Virus record (IMG/VR): IMGVR_UViG_3300030104_004642
Span: 1 to 64,000 of that record
DNA length: 64,000 nucleotides
Origin: a virus
Direction: 5' to 3' (one strand)
The notes under the pieces are model-generated. The model searched no databases. It was not told the DNA's origin and saw nothing but the letters and a program-made list of their open reading frames with translations. The translations under genes were made by a program, and so were the position numbers. Of the stretch, positions 31,466 to 40,485 are shown piece by piece. Position 1 is the first letter of the stretch. Each line of letters opens with the position of its first letter.

Positions 31466-32842
31466 TTAAAATTTAAATCCCTCAAATGATTTTTTAGGTT
31501 TCTCCTCTGGATCATACTCCTGATCCTTGCCATTGTCAAGGATGTCATCCTGAGCAGACTGTTCACAATCATACAGTCTCATCTTTGCCCTGTCAACACC
31601 AACCACAAACCTCTTGAAGATTGTTGGGTCATTGTATCTGTTCTTCAATTGCTTCACCATAATCTGTCCAAGCCCCTCAAGGTCATCAGTTGAAATAAGG
31701 GCAAACATAAGATCAGCAGTAGCAGGGAGACCAAAGGACTCAGAAGTGTCAGTAAGCTCAACATCAGAGCTACCATAACCAGAACGAGTGGTCTGCGTGG
31801 CAGAAACGATAGGGACGTTTGCTTCAACAGCCAACCCTCTAAGTTCCTCAGCAATTGCTTTGACAACTGTATATGAATTGACATTGCTGCCTGCGCGATA
31901 CCTGCTGGAAGAACATATATTAAGGTAATCAATGAAAATAATATCAGGTCTAAATGATTTCTTAAGGGCAAGTTCATTAAGAAGTGACCTGAAGTGACCA
32001 GCATGGGCAGAAGCAGTAGGATACTCCTTAATAATTAGAGTGCCTTGGGTCTTCTGGGCAATGTTATTAACTTTTGTCTCAAACATTTGTTTTGGAAGAC
32101 CAGCAATATCCTGTATGTTTATATTCAGTAGATTAGCATCAATTCTTTCTGCAATTCTTTCTTCAGCCATTTCAAGCGTGATGTATAGTACATTCTTGTT
32201 CTGTAATAGGACACTACTTGCGACATGACACATGAACAAAGACTTACCAACACCAGTGCCAGCAAGAGCAATATTGAGTGTTTTATTTGGAAGGCCACCC
32301 TTTGTAATCTTGTTAAAGAATTCAAGGTCAAACTCAATCCTTTCTTCCTTCTTGTTGTATAAGTCAAACCTTTCTGCATAATCTTGAAGATAATCGTGTC
32401 CTACATTGTTATCAAAAGAAACAGCAAGGGCGTCAGAAAGTATAGAAGGAATTGCATCAGGTTGCTTCTTCTCATCCTGTCCATCTGCAATTGAGATTGA
32501 CTCCATGAGTGCCATGTAAATGGCACGTTCCCTACACCACTTTTCTGTGGTATTTTCTAACCACCCCTCCTCTGCTGGTTCATCATCAAGATAACTGATA
32601 AGTTTTGAGATCTCTTGATAGGATGTGTCGTTAATATCCTTCCTTTTTTCTACCTCAATACTAAGAACCTCCTTTGTGGGAGATTCATTATACTCAGATA
32701 CAAAAGATGCTATCTCCTCAAACACAATCTTCTGATTTGTGTCCTGAAAATAATCTGCTTTGATGAATGGAATAACCTTTCTTAGATATTCCTCATTATG
32801 TAAAAGGTTCCTAAGAACCAAGAATTCAATTTTATCCATCAA
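31466..32842 (-). CDS. 41: Replicative DNA helicase (T4 gp41)
   Basis: 458 residues. An N-terminal helical domain, then a RecA-type core with Walker A AGTGVGKSLF near residue 194 and the DnaB-type IIFIDYLNICSS (Walker B) near 305. It unwinds DNA ahead of the polymerase with gp61 primase. Acidic tail. Overlaps uvsX by four bases. Confidence 0.95.
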   Translation of the reverse strand: MMDKIEFLVLRNLLHNEEYLRKVIPFIKADYFQDTNQKIVFEEIASFVSEYNESPTKEVLSIEVEKRKDINDTSYQEISKLISYLDDEPAEEGWLENTTEKWCRERAIYMALMESISIADGQDEKKQPDAIPSILSDALAVSFDNNVGHDYLQDYAERFDLYNKKEERIEFDLEFFNKITKGGLPNKTLNIALAGTGVGKSLFMCHVASSVLLQNKNVLYITLEMAEERIAERIDANLLNINIQDIAGLPKQMFETKVNNIAQKTQGTLIIKEYPTASAHAGHFRSLLNELALKKSFRPDIIFIDYLNICSSSRYRAGSNVNSYTVVKAIAEELRGLAVEANVPIVSATQTTRSGYGSSDVELTDTSESFGLPATADLMFALISTDDLEGLGQIMVKQLKNRYNDPTIFKRFVVGVDRAKMRLYDCEQSAQDDILDNGKDQEYDPEEKPKKSFEGFKF

Positions 32843-33843
32843 TTACCATATGAGAATTCTTGCTGTGCAATTTGATCCAATTTTTCCATTACTTCTGGTG
32901 TGAAGTATGACTCTGGGTCCTTGTAGATTGCCTTGGCATAGACTTTCTTGCCATCAATCTCATAGCGTCCTGCTACATTCTTCCATAGTCCTCCTATCTC
33001 ACCCAACTCCAGGAGACCATAATACCTATCAAGACCCCGCTCATCATAATAAAGGCGTACTGTGACATCTTTGTTCTCCTTACTCAAACGCGACTTGTGA
33101 GTCTTAGCCTTGATAAGATTGCCAATGACTTCTGTGCCATCTTTCTCTTTTTTCTTGCTAAGATAGATGATTGTACTTGCTGCATACTTGAGTCCACTAC
33201 CTCCTCCCATCTCTTTAGTTGGTACGTAAGCTCCAATGACATCGTATGTGTGATTTGTGACAATGAGCGGTACATTTGCTTGTCCTAGTTTTAGTGTTAG
33301 CATTCTAAATGCTCCCTTGACCAACTGTGATTTGGTCATGTCCCTGACTTGCTTATCATCAAGGGCATCCCTGATCTCTTTCTCAGTGGATAGCATACCC
33401 AGTGAGTCTAACACAAACATGCATGGTTTGCGTTCCTCTTCAGGTTTTTTTAAGTATAGATCAACTGCCCTGAGTGCCTTTGATCTGAACTCCTCAATGG
33501 TTACTACATTGATGACAACCAATCTGGTACAGTCAATCCCTCTACTTGTGAGAAGACCCTTATTAACAGCTGCTTCAGTATCAAAATATAGGCAATACCC
33601 ATCAGGGTTAGAGTCCAGAAAGTTTTTGACAACGGCAAGTGAGAAAAAAGTTTTTCCAGTGCTAGACTCACCAGCAATGGCAGTAATCTTATTCCTAGAT
33701 ACACCACCAAATAAAGAACCTGAAACAACTCCATTAAAGATGTAAGAACCTGTGTCCACAAATTCTTCAGTTTCATCAATGTCTGAGGCGAGTTGGGTGT
33801 ATTCATCTCCAATCTCTTTTACTATGTCTTTTAAAAAATCCAT
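32839..33843 (-). CDS. uvsX: RecA-like recombinase UvsX
   Basis: 334 residues. Walker A AGESSTGKTFF near residue 55 and Walker B CMFVLDSLGML near 140. It forms filaments on ssDNA for strand exchange and recombination-dependent replication, loaded by UvsY (present at 53909). Start overlaps the preceding small gene (TAATG). Confidence 0.95.
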   Translation of the reverse strand: MDFLKDIVKEIGDEYTQLASDIDETEEFVDTGSYIFNGVVSGSLFGGVSRNKITAIAGESSTGKTFFSLAVVKNFLDSNPDGYCLYFDTEAAVNKGLLTSRGIDCTRLVVINVVTIEEFRSKALRAVDLYLKKPEEERKPCMFVLDSLGMLSTEKEIRDALDDKQVRDMTKSQLVKGAFRMLTLKLGQANVPLIVTNHTYDVIGAYVPTKEMGGGSGLKYAASTIIYLSKKKEKDGTEVIGNLIKAKTHKSRLSKENKDVTVRLYYDERGLDRYYGLLELGEIGGLWKNVAGRYEIDGKKVYAKAIYKDPESYFTPEVMEKLDQIAQQEFSYGN

Positions 33844-34013
33844 TACAGGTTAAATCCAAATTGTTCACGAGCAATCTTCTTGTAAGGTCCACCAGGATTA
33901 GCATCCCTAATCTCCTTAATTCTTACAAGTTTTTGATACAAGGCAGCATCCCCACCAAGGCGGAGAGCACTGACAATTGTAGCAAGTTCTTTGTCATTAA
34001 TAGGAAGGTCCAT
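33843..34013 (-). CDS. Small basic protein between polymerase and uvsX
   Basis: 56 residues (MDLPINDKELATIV; DANPGGPYKKIAREQFGFNL at the end). Start and stop overlap the neighbours as TAATG on both sides, strong evidence of translation. No family recognised. It may be a replication accessory because of position. Confidence 0.75.
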   Translation of the reverse strand: MDLPINDKELATIVSALRLGGDAALYQKLVRIKEIRDANPGGPYKKIAREQFGFNL

Positions 34014-36508
34014 TATCCAAAAAATAGTTCCAGGTTTACAACTTTCTCAACATTCCAACCAATGGCATCAAGAATGACTTTGACAGGTTCCAAGAAGGCT
34101 TTGTCAAATTGTAGGTCATAGTCAATGTACTTGTCAACACCAAGTTCCATTGGAAAATCTGAGATGAATGAAATAACATTCTCCCTGATTGGATTTGCTT
34201 TTTTCAGGTAGAGAAACTTGATCTTCTCTCCATTGTTGATGAGTGAATATTTAGTATCAAGATTCTTCTCCTTGATATAGTGATTATACAGAAGGGCACC
34301 CCTACAATGAATGGGAGTTCCCTTGGCATAGATTGTAGAATAACTCTTATGTTTATTCACATCACTCACAGTCCTTGGGAAGGCAATGTCCTCTGGGGGC
34401 ATCTTCTTAAACTTTGCCCTGGCATCATCAATGAAGTCAATAACATCATCCTCAGTGCCACCCATCATCAGGTTGAGAGCATCCTTAATCATCTTCCTAC
34501 ATGGAGCAGGGGTGGATGATTTGACTGCCTCAATACCCATTATCTTGAGTTTTGCTTCCTCATATCTTACACCCTCACTGTCCCAGACATTGAGAATATA
34601 TCTTTTCTTTGCTGTCCAGATGCCCCTATCTGCAATATTCTCCCTCTTCATCTGCATCTTCTGAGCATATGCGTTTACATACGTCGCAAGATCTTGGTAA
34701 CTCTTCTCAATGAATGGTTCCAACTTCTCTTGGCAGATCTTGTCAAGTATGGTAACAAGTTTAGCCTTGTCACTAGACTTGCTACTAAAAAATTTATCAA
34801 CAAGAGGTCCAAAGTTAATATAGATTGAGTCAGTGTCAGATGCGATAACATAATCTACATCTTTTGTCTGTAACAGATTATTTAGGTATTCATTCATCTT
34901 GTTTTCAATCCACCTGATAGATGTCTGTCCTGACAGGGTGATTGCCTCTGCATTGGCAAGTTTGTAGTACCTAAAATACTGGTTACCGATAGCGCCATAA
35001 GCAGAGTTAAGAGAGATCTTCTTAGCCATTTGGATATTGTTGCACCTGGCAATCTCTTTCTCCAGTGCTTTACTTGGTGTCTTTTCATACTCCTGTTTTG
35101 CTTGAAGCATTCTTTTCTTAAAGATCACCCTCTCAGCATACATCTTCTCCATCAGTTCAGGGAGAAATCCCTTTACATCCTTCCTATACATTGCGCCATT
35201 AGCGCACACAGAATTATCCTTATACAACTCAAAACTTATCTCTTGATTAAGAATTCTATCAACTGTGGCTGCTGGATGTTTCTCTGGAAGGAGGGTCTCT
35301 GGGGAAATGTTATATTGCATAATAAGATGAGGATAGAGACTGTTAAGGTCAAAAGAGACCACCCAATCATACTTTCCTGGTTTCGGTTCCTTGACATAGG
35401 CACCTGCGAATTTAGAGTCCTTCTCTGATCTATCCTTGGGAGGAATAACAATGTTTCTCCTCTTTAAATAGTTATAAATTATGGTATCCCACATGCGAAC
35501 CTGATACATCACATCCACATAGTTGACCTTTGCAGTATAGGCCATAGTCAATGCAAGTTCAATCAGTTTCATCTTGTCTTCCAGACGGTCAACAAGTTCC
35601 ACGTCAATGATGTTGTAATCTACAAACTTCTTCCAGTTTCCCCTATAAAAATCTTTGAAGGTATCAAACTCACTGTGATCAAGTTTCTTCTGACCCAACT
35701 CCACCTGAGCAATATAGTCCAGTCTGTATGACTCCTGTGCCTTGTAGGTGAACTTCTTGTATAGTTCAAGATAGTCCAGTGTTGTAAGTCCAGCAATATC
35801 AAAGACATTAAACTTCCTACCAGAAATATATGCCTCATCCTGAGATACAAGACCCCAAGGTGAAAGAAGTTTCATCTTCTTCTCGCCCATTATCCTACTG
35901 ATCCTTCCACAAAGATATGGAATATCATACAGTCTTACATTCCACCCTGTAATAACATCAGGGGTATTGTTACTCCACCAATAAAGGAATGCGTTAAGCA
36001 TTGCTACCTCATCACTGTAATAATGATAGGTAACATTCTTCTGTGTAACCTGGTAGGGTTTTCTGCCCCAGGTGATGATCTCCTTGGTGGCATTATCCTG
36101 AATAGAGATAGTCAACATCTCCTCAGAACAAGATTCAGGGTCAGGGAATCCATTCTCTGCCTGAACCTCAATGTCCATTGTTACCAGGGAGATCTTTGAG
36201 ATATCAAATTTAATCTCTTCCCCTGGATACTTATCAGAAATATATTGATAGACATACCTCTCATTACCATAAATGGGAAAACCATCCACACCCTCATACT
36301 TCTTATAGAACTCCCTACAATCCCTAATGGTGCCTGGTTGGATAGGTTCTACATTATCACCTTCAAGGGTTTTCCACTTGGATTCTTTTTTAGATTTTAC
36401 AAATAGAGTTGGTTGATACTCCTCCTTATAGATTTTCTTTTGACCATTCTCATATTCACGAACCAGAAAGTTGTTGCCAACCATCTGGATGTTTGTGTAA
36501 AACCTCAT
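34013..36508 (-). CDS. 43: DNA polymerase, family B (T4 gp43)
   Basis: 831 residues. Exonuclease motif I is VTMDIEVQAENG near residue 109, with ITGWNVRLYDIPYL near 188. Polymerase motif A is SFDLNSLYPHLIMQY near 388 and motif C is ASDTDSIYINF near 565. It is the replicative polymerase with proofreading. No intein or split is seen, unlike some T4-like relatives. Confidence 0.97.
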   Translation of the reverse strand: MRFYTNIQMVGNNFLVREYENGQKKIYKEEYQPTLFVKSKKESKWKTLEGDNVEPIQPGTIRDCREFYKKYEGVDGFPIYGNERYVYQYISDKYPGEEIKFDISKISLVTMDIEVQAENGFPDPESCSEEMLTISIQDNATKEIITWGRKPYQVTQKNVTYHYYSDEVAMLNAFLYWWSNNTPDVITGWNVRLYDIPYLCGRISRIMGEKKMKLLSPWGLVSQDEAYISGRKFNVFDIAGLTTLDYLELYKKFTYKAQESYRLDYIAQVELGQKKLDHSEFDTFKDFYRGNWKKFVDYNIIDVELVDRLEDKMKLIELALTMAYTAKVNYVDVMYQVRMWDTIIYNYLKRRNIVIPPKDRSEKDSKFAGAYVKEPKPGKYDWVVSFDLNSLYPHLIMQYNISPETLLPEKHPAATVDRILNQEISFELYKDNSVCANGAMYRKDVKGFLPELMEKMYAERVIFKKRMLQAKQEYEKTPSKALEKEIARCNNIQMAKKISLNSAYGAIGNQYFRYYKLANAEAITLSGQTSIRWIENKMNEYLNNLLQTKDVDYVIASDTDSIYINFGPLVDKFFSSKSSDKAKLVTILDKICQEKLEPFIEKSYQDLATYVNAYAQKMQMKRENIADRGIWTAKKRYILNVWDSEGVRYEEAKLKIMGIEAVKSSTPAPCRKMIKDALNLMMGGTEDDVIDFIDDARAKFKKMPPEDIAFPRTVSDVNKHKSYSTIYAKGTPIHCRGALLYNHYIKEKNLDTKYSLINNGEKIKFLYLKKANPIRENVISFISDFPMELGVDKYIDYDLQFDKAFLEPVKVILDAIGWNVEKVVNLELFFG

Positions 36509-36759
36509 GCTTTCACCAGACTTTCATACTTTTCTTTAAGTTTACTATTGGGTTCAGCAATAGTCAAGATCTTATCAGAATGAATCATAAAAACATTCTG
36601 ACTGGTAACATCAACCAACCATGGAGAGAGGGTATCCTGCTCTCCTAATACCATTGGTTCAGTCAGTTTACAATCTGGGGAACCAAGTTCCCCAGCAACC
36701 TCATCAATCTGTGTGATGAGTGAATAGTTCTGAAAGATCAATACCTTTACATTATCCAT
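36505..36759 (-). CDS. Small Sm-like-type protein, paralogue of the gene at 51823
   Basis: 84 residues. The segment SPWLVDVTSQNVFMIHSD plus KILTIAEP closely follows the EPWL...MFMVNMDDVLTMSE stretch of the 128-residue protein at 51823, suggesting a shared fold and descent. Both are short beta-rich domains with a helical tail. Function unknown; next to the polymerase here and next to uvsW there. Confidence 0.65.
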   Translation of the reverse strand: MDNVKVLIFQNYSLITQIDEVAGELGSPDCKLTEPMVLGEQDTLSPWLVDVTSQNVFMIHSDKILTIAEPNSKLKEKYESLVKA

Positions 36760-37054
36760 CTGTTACCTTTGCCTCTACTTTTGCTTTTGCTTCAACCTTC
36801 TTCACCACTGGGGGTTCAGGAATAGGACGATAATTTCTCCATCTAGCAATCTCAACAGTCTCAAATGTTTCTGTTGGATTTCCCCTGTCAATCTTCTTAC
36901 GAGTTACAATGACCTCATCATAGGGATCCTCCTGAACATCAGGGTAATCCATATGAGCGTTGAGTCTGACCTGACGATCAAGTTCAACATACTCCACAAA
37001 TTTTGTGGATTTGGGTTCCACAATAACTGGATACTCTTTCTTTTTGGGTGCCAT
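36752..37054 (-). CDS. Hypothetical protein with Lys/Ala tail
   Basis: 100 residues. The N-terminal basic patch MAPKKKEYPVIVEPK and C-terminal KVEAKAKVEAKV repeat flank a central strand-rich part (YDEVIVTRKKIDRG). Unknown function; overlaps the next gene by eight bases. Confidence 0.65.
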   Translation of the reverse strand: MAPKKKEYPVIVEPKSTKFVEYVELDRQVRLNAHMDYPDVQEDPYDEVIVTRKKIDRGNPTETFETVEIARWRNYRPIPEPPVVKKVEAKAKVEAKVTDG

Positions 37055-37056
37055 GA

Positions 37057-37218
37057 TCAGAAGGATTTGGTGTGGATGTCAAGTTCGCCATCATCAATAT
37101 GGGCGTGGTCAATATGTTCAATATGACCATGCACCATATTTATTGTAATGGTCCCACTCTCCAATGCCTTTGCTATCCTATCTAAGGAGTCTGCTATCCT
37201 GAATAAGCTGTTGTCCAT
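37057..37218 (-). CDS. Small His/Asp-rich protein
   Basis: 53 residues. It opens MDNSLFRIADSLDRIAKALE (helix), then an alternating HGHIEHIDHAHIDDGELDIH segment that could bind metal. I start at MDNSL; the longer frame begins in the terminator at 37251. No known family. Confidence 0.68.
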   Translation of the reverse strand: MDNSLFRIADSLDRIAKALESGTITINMVHGHIEHIDHAHIDDGELDIHTKSF

Positions 37219-37250
37219 GATGAAGAGGTTCTGTCCCCATAGTATAGGCG

Positions 37251-37291
37251 AAAAAAAGGGGGGTGTCAACTGGATTGTGCCAGTTCCCCCC
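37251..37291 (-). terminator. Intrinsic terminator of the hsp20 gene
   Basis: GGGGGG/CCCCCC plus an inner AACTGG/CCAGTT stem with a small bulge, followed by seven T on the minus strand, 34 bases after the hsp20 stop. Confidence 0.9.
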
Positions 37292-37324
37292 TGTGCCCAT
37301 AGGGCGGCGACGATACAATCCTAT

Positions 37325-37762
37325 TTAGAACCACTCTTTTCTTCTATGAGAATCAGGGACAATCCTACCCAGTGTGATGGTTAGCAACCCATTCTCAAAT
37401 TCAACTGATCTAACTTCCGTTTCATCTGAGAGGCTCCAAGTTCTGGTGAAAGATCGTTGAGCCAGTCCTCTATGGACATATGTTTTGCCTGATCCTTCGT
37501 CATCTTCCTTCTTGCCTTCAACGAAGAGTTTTCCGTCTTCTGTGTAGACTGTGACATCTTTTTTTGAAAATCCTGCTAGTGCTAGCTCAAGTAAGGATTC
37601 GCTGCTACTTACTTCAACTAGGTTATAGGGAGGGAAGTTTGACTGTGTTTCTTGTAGTTTAAACAACTTGTCAAAGTATTGATCCATCCCAATACTATTC
37701 TTATTTATACGATCCATCAACGCAGGAAGGTCTGACGCACCATATCTGGTAAGGTTACCCAT
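37325..37762 (-). CDS. hsp20: Small heat-shock protein (Hsp20/IbpA type)
   Basis: 145 residues. The alpha-crystallin domain (about 45-130) has VTVYTEDGKLFVEGKK and FTRTWSLSDETEVRSVEFENGLLTI-type strands (here split by the usual loop). A C-terminal I-x-P-like tail (RIVPDSHRR) is present. It binds unfolded proteins; cyanophage copies are thought to aid virion assembly. It has a late promoter, a strong TAGGAG ribosome site and its own terminator. Confidence 0.95.
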   Translation of the reverse strand: MGNLTRYGASDLPALMDRINKNSIGMDQYFDKLFKLQETQSNFPPYNLVEVSSSESLLELALAGFSKKDVTVYTEDGKLFVEGKKEDDEGSGKTYVHRGLAQRSFTRTWSLSDETEVRSVEFENGLLTITLGRIVPDSHRRKEWF

Positions 37763-37820
37763 TATTCTAGCTCCTATAAAAGCGAGTTTGTTTTGTGTGG
37801 ACCCCTAAGGCATCCAATCA

Positions 37821-37828
37821 TATTTATA
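37821..37828 (-). promoter_or_regulatory. Late promoter TATAAATA (hsp20)
   Basis: Exact late motif on the minus strand, about 60 bases upstream of hsp20. Confidence 0.82.
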
Positions 37829-37862
37829 ACACACTTCTAAAAAAATGTCAGTAGGGTTATCC

Positions 37863-37985
37863 CTAATCGTGATTGTGTTCATCAAAAGAATCTGTCAAGT
37901 CCTTGGAAGGTGGTCCAAAGGACAAGTATATCCCATAGGATGTAAGTATGGCAAGACTCAGCATGATGATTACAATCAGATTCAT
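37863..37985 (-). CDS. psbN: PsbN-like thylakoid peptide
   Basis: 40 residues: a hydrophobic helix (about 3-15), then YGIYLSFGPPSKDLTDSFD, which matches the conserved C-terminal half of PsbN (Y-x-x-FGPPSK-x-L-x-D-x-FD). PsbN assists photosystem II assembly and repair. It shares ATGA with regA. The N-terminus is short but complete. Confidence 0.85.
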   Translation of the reverse strand: MNLIVIIMLSLAILTSYGIYLSFGPPSKDLTDSFDEHNHD

Positions 37986-38419
37986 TCTGCTTCCTGAGTC
38001 TTTCCTTTCTTACCAATATTATACTTCTGCTCCAGGGTCCAATCGTTCTTATCCCTGTATGGCAGGACTTTGATCTGATTCAATGGAGCAATATCCATGA
38101 TTGAATCTTCCTTCACCACACTAATGAGGCCCCAGTCAGCAAGAAGGCGAGTAATACGATTCCTACGCTGAACGTCGTTAACAGTAATGTTAGCGTATTT
38201 GCCATCAAGAGCAAACAACTCCTTAAAATGCACTATGTAATATTTACCTTGCTTGTGCAAAATATGGCAGGATTGATAAAGTTTTTTCTCTTTTCGTGAA
38301 GCTACACCAATTCTTGTTAAGGTTTCCCTTACTTTGAGGAAGTCATCTGGTTCATTCAATATAATCTCAATCATTTTATCCTGAGACCAATGAACCTGAG
38401 GTTCAGTAGTTTGATTCAT
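37982..38419 (-). CDS. regA: Translational repressor RegA
   Basis: 145 residues. MIEIILNEPDDFLKVRETLTRIG and LYQSCHILHKQGKYYIVHFKE follow T4 RegA closely. RegA binds initiation regions of early mRNAs and shuts down their translation. Its place between gp62 and downstream genes is the T4 order. Overlaps gp62 by four bases. Confidence 0.96.
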   Translation of the reverse strand: MNQTTEPQVHWSQDKMIEIILNEPDDFLKVRETLTRIGVASRKEKKLYQSCHILHKQGKYYIVHFKELFALDGKYANITVNDVQRRNRITRLLADWGLISVVKEDSIMDIAPLNQIKVLPYRDKNDWTLEQKYNIGKKGKTQEAE

Positions 38420-38784
38420 CTTTTACCACCAGTGTCAAGTTTTTGTTTAATAAAGAGTAATTGTTCATTGGACAAGATTTTCAAAACTTGTGCTGCCTTC
38501 TCATTACTATAACCATAGTATTTTTTGACAAACTCAAGGTCTGAGACCTTTTCTTTACGAACCCAAGGAGAGAATCTCTTCCTCTTTCTCAGTGTATTTA
38601 TGTAAAAATTATATTGCATGTCTTTATCTAAGAAATGATACTTGTTCATCTCATTAGCAAACAAAACACAATCCAGATGTCCAGATAGACACCTGTTCAC
38701 AATGTATGGTGGATACTCCTTAATGTCCTCACTAAGATCTTCCTTAGTAAAGTTGATAGAATTCAACCAGTCTTTCAGTTCCAA
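38416..38784 (-). CDS. 62: Clamp-loader small subunit (T4 gp62)
   Basis: 122 residues, shorter than T4 gp62 but in the right place before regA, with MELKDWLNSINFTKEDL and the hallmark-like PPYIVNRCLSGHLDCVLFANEMN. It works with gp44 to load gp45. In this window gp44 is about 3 kb upstream instead of adjacent. Confidence 0.85.
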   Translation of the reverse strand: MELKDWLNSINFTKEDLSEDIKEYPPYIVNRCLSGHLDCVLFANEMNKYHFLDKDMQYNFYINTLRKRKRFSPWVRKEKVSDLEFVKKYYGYSNEKAAQVLKILSNEQLLFIKQKLDTGGKR

Positions 38785-38791
38785 TGCCTAA

Positions 38792-38890
38792 TCACCCCTG
38801 CAATAATAAAACAGTTAGTCGCCAAATAAGTAAAGAATATAAAAGTACGAAGAATAGCAACAGCATTATCGTATCTTTTCGTCTTGACAT
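38792..38890 (-). CDS. Very small single-pass membrane protein
   Basis: 32 residues: MSRRKDTI, then one long hydrophobic helix (LLLFFVLLYSLLIW and onward). It fills the gap between the glycosylase and gp62 exactly, eight bases after one stop and seven before the next start. Unknown function. Confidence 0.6.
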   Translation of the reverse strand: MSRRKDTIMLLLFFVLLYSLLIWRLTVLLLQG

Positions 38891-38898
38891 CAGAGAAA

Positions 38899-39315
38899 CT
38901 ACCCAGTGTGTACTTCCACAGTCTCCATAATCTCTTCATTGATATACCTCAAAAGTTCCTTGTCTTCAACATCATTTGGAATATCATTCTTATAGAAGAT
39001 CCTGTAACTATCAGAACCATACTTACCAATACCAAAGAGTTTGGTGGCATCCTCACCATCCCACTTAAGTATATCATGGGTCATACGCATGATACGATGT
39101 GCCCTGATGTTGAACATACCAAGTGGTTTGATAAAGTCAGAGAGACTATCATGCTGCCACACTTTAAGGAACTCCTCTGGTGTGGGTGTTATCTTGAATA
39201 GTTCTGTAAGGATTGGTTTTACCTGATTGCGTGATGTAAGGTTAAGACAGATGACACCAACCATGTGCTGCCATACATTATCAACCTGTTGTTGAACCAT
39301 CAGTTCTTCAACCAT
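38899..39315 (-). CDS. MBD4-like HhH DNA glycosylase
   Basis: 138 residues. The helix-hairpin-helix LFGIGKYGSDSYRIF (93-107), FIKPLGMFNIRAHRIM before it, and VEDKELLRY with candidate catalytic Asp118 match the catalytic domain of MBD4-type thymine/uracil mismatch glycosylases nearly motif for motif. No Fe-S cluster cysteines of endonuclease III are present. I choose the ATG at 39315, which has AAGGAGG about 9 bases upstream, over an in-frame TTG just before. It overlaps dam, suggesting coupled DNA modification and repair. Confidence 0.8.
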   Translation of the reverse strand: MVEELMVQQQVDNVWQHMVGVICLNLTSRNQVKPILTELFKITPTPEEFLKVWQHDSLSDFIKPLGMFNIRAHRIMRMTHDILKWDGEDATKLFGIGKYGSDSYRIFYKNDIPNDVEDKELLRYINEEIMETVEVHTG

Positions 39316-40216
39316 CAACCAGACCCTCCTTTTTCAATCTATTGAAATTGTAGCATCCTTCAAAGGTAAGTTGAACCTTTGGTTTCTTACCATAATTCAT
39401 AAGCAGAAGTTCTTTTCTTTCCTTCTGCTCTCTCATATATTTACCAACAGACCTGAGTGTATATGTATGTTCAAACTCTGCCATATTCCATTCCTGGAAT
39501 CTATCCTTTACTAACTGTCCTGAGTTGTAGGAGACAAGCATATTGATACTACAATCAGAGCAATCACGAGAAAAAGTGTCATGGTTGAATCCTTTATGCA
39601 TACTTCCTTTTTTTCCATATAAACTATCCTTAATGGCATAGGGTGGGTCCAGATAGATGAATGACTTCCTCTCAGAGTATTCATCCATTAATGCTTCATA
39701 GGACAGGTTTGTGATATTCCAGTTTTCAATAATCTTCTGGAAACCTGGAAGTCTATCAATACCCCTCTGAGTAAAATTGTTTTGTGATGCCATCTTAGAG
39801 AAGGAAGATGACTCAGTTAGACCAGAAAAAGAGCACTTATTTACAATATAAAATGCACATGCCTTGGCAAAATCATTAACACTATCATCATTAAGATGAC
39901 CCTTTGATGAATTGAATAACAACTTACACTTGTCAGGGTTATCATGAAACCTTTTAAGTGAACCAAGAAAATCCCTCATCTCATCACCTTTCTCCTGGAG
40001 TTGTTGCCAGAAGTTGGTTAGTGGTTTATATAAATCATTGACCCAGATGTTCAAATGAGGATACATCTTAGTCAAATGAATTGCTACTGAACCACCACCT
40101 AAAAATGGTTCCCTATATTCTTGATAATCAGTTAGATCAGGAATGTGGGGAACAATTTTAGTGAGAGCACGTGACTTACCACCAGGATAACGAAGAGGGG
40201 TTTTCAAAGATTTCAT
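39308..40216 (-). CDS. dam: DNA adenine methyltransferase (Dam type)
   Basis: 302 residues. N-terminal LRYPGGKSRAL (SAM-binding), YREPFLGGGSVAI near 33, and the catalytic LDPPYAIKDSLYG near residue 186 mark a class D12 N6-adenine methyltransferase. Usual target is GATC. No restriction partner is nearby, so it probably protects phage DNA or times replication. Three bases after the next His-rich gene. Confidence 0.93.
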   Translation of the reverse strand: MKSLKTPLRYPGGKSRALTKIVPHIPDLTDYQEYREPFLGGGSVAIHLTKMYPHLNIWVNDLYKPLTNFWQQLQEKGDEMRDFLGSLKRFHDNPDKCKLLFNSSKGHLNDDSVNDFAKACAFYIVNKCSFSGLTESSSFSKMASQNNFTQRGIDRLPGFQKIIENWNITNLSYEALMDEYSERKSFIYLDPPYAIKDSLYGKKGSMHKGFNHDTFSRDCSDCSINMLVSYNSGQLVKDRFQEWNMAEFEHTYTLRSVGKYMREQKERKELLLMNYGKKPKVQLTFEGCYNFNRLKKEGLVDG

Positions 40217-40218
40217 AA

Positions 40219-40485
40219 TCAGTGGATATAGTATTCAAAATTAAAGAAAGAGGAACTATGCATGAAACTTGTGCCATGATGCCCAAAACCTGATCCCCCA
40301 TGGGTGTGCTTATGGTAGTGGCAGTATCCCCTGTTTCTATGGCAGTGATGATGCTTGTGAGATGGCATCCAGTTGCGATGGGTGTGTGGGCGATGGGGAT
40401 GATGTTTATATCTATTTGCCTTGTGTGCCATGGCTGGTGTGCTAAGAAGCATACTACCAGCTAATACCAAGAGTAACTTTTTCAC
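40219..40485 (-). CDS. Secreted histidine-rich protein
   Basis: 88 residues with a GTG start and an AGAGG ribosome site. A clear signal peptide (1-20, cleavage after AMA) is followed by a mature part holding 19 His among 68 residues, with two Cys and an aromatic C-terminus. It should reach the periplasm and bind Ni, Cu, Zn or Co. Its role in infection is unknown. Shares GTGA with the preceding small gene. Confidence 0.8.
   Translation of the reverse strand: MKKLLLVLAGSMLLSTPAMAHKANRYKHHPHRPHTHRNWMPSHKHHHCHRNRGYCHYHKHTHGGSGFGHHGTSFMHSSSFFNFEYYIH

Noticed and set aside
39316-39318. TTG one codon earlier as start of the MBD4-like gene
   Set aside because: The following ATG has the better distance to AAGGAGG.
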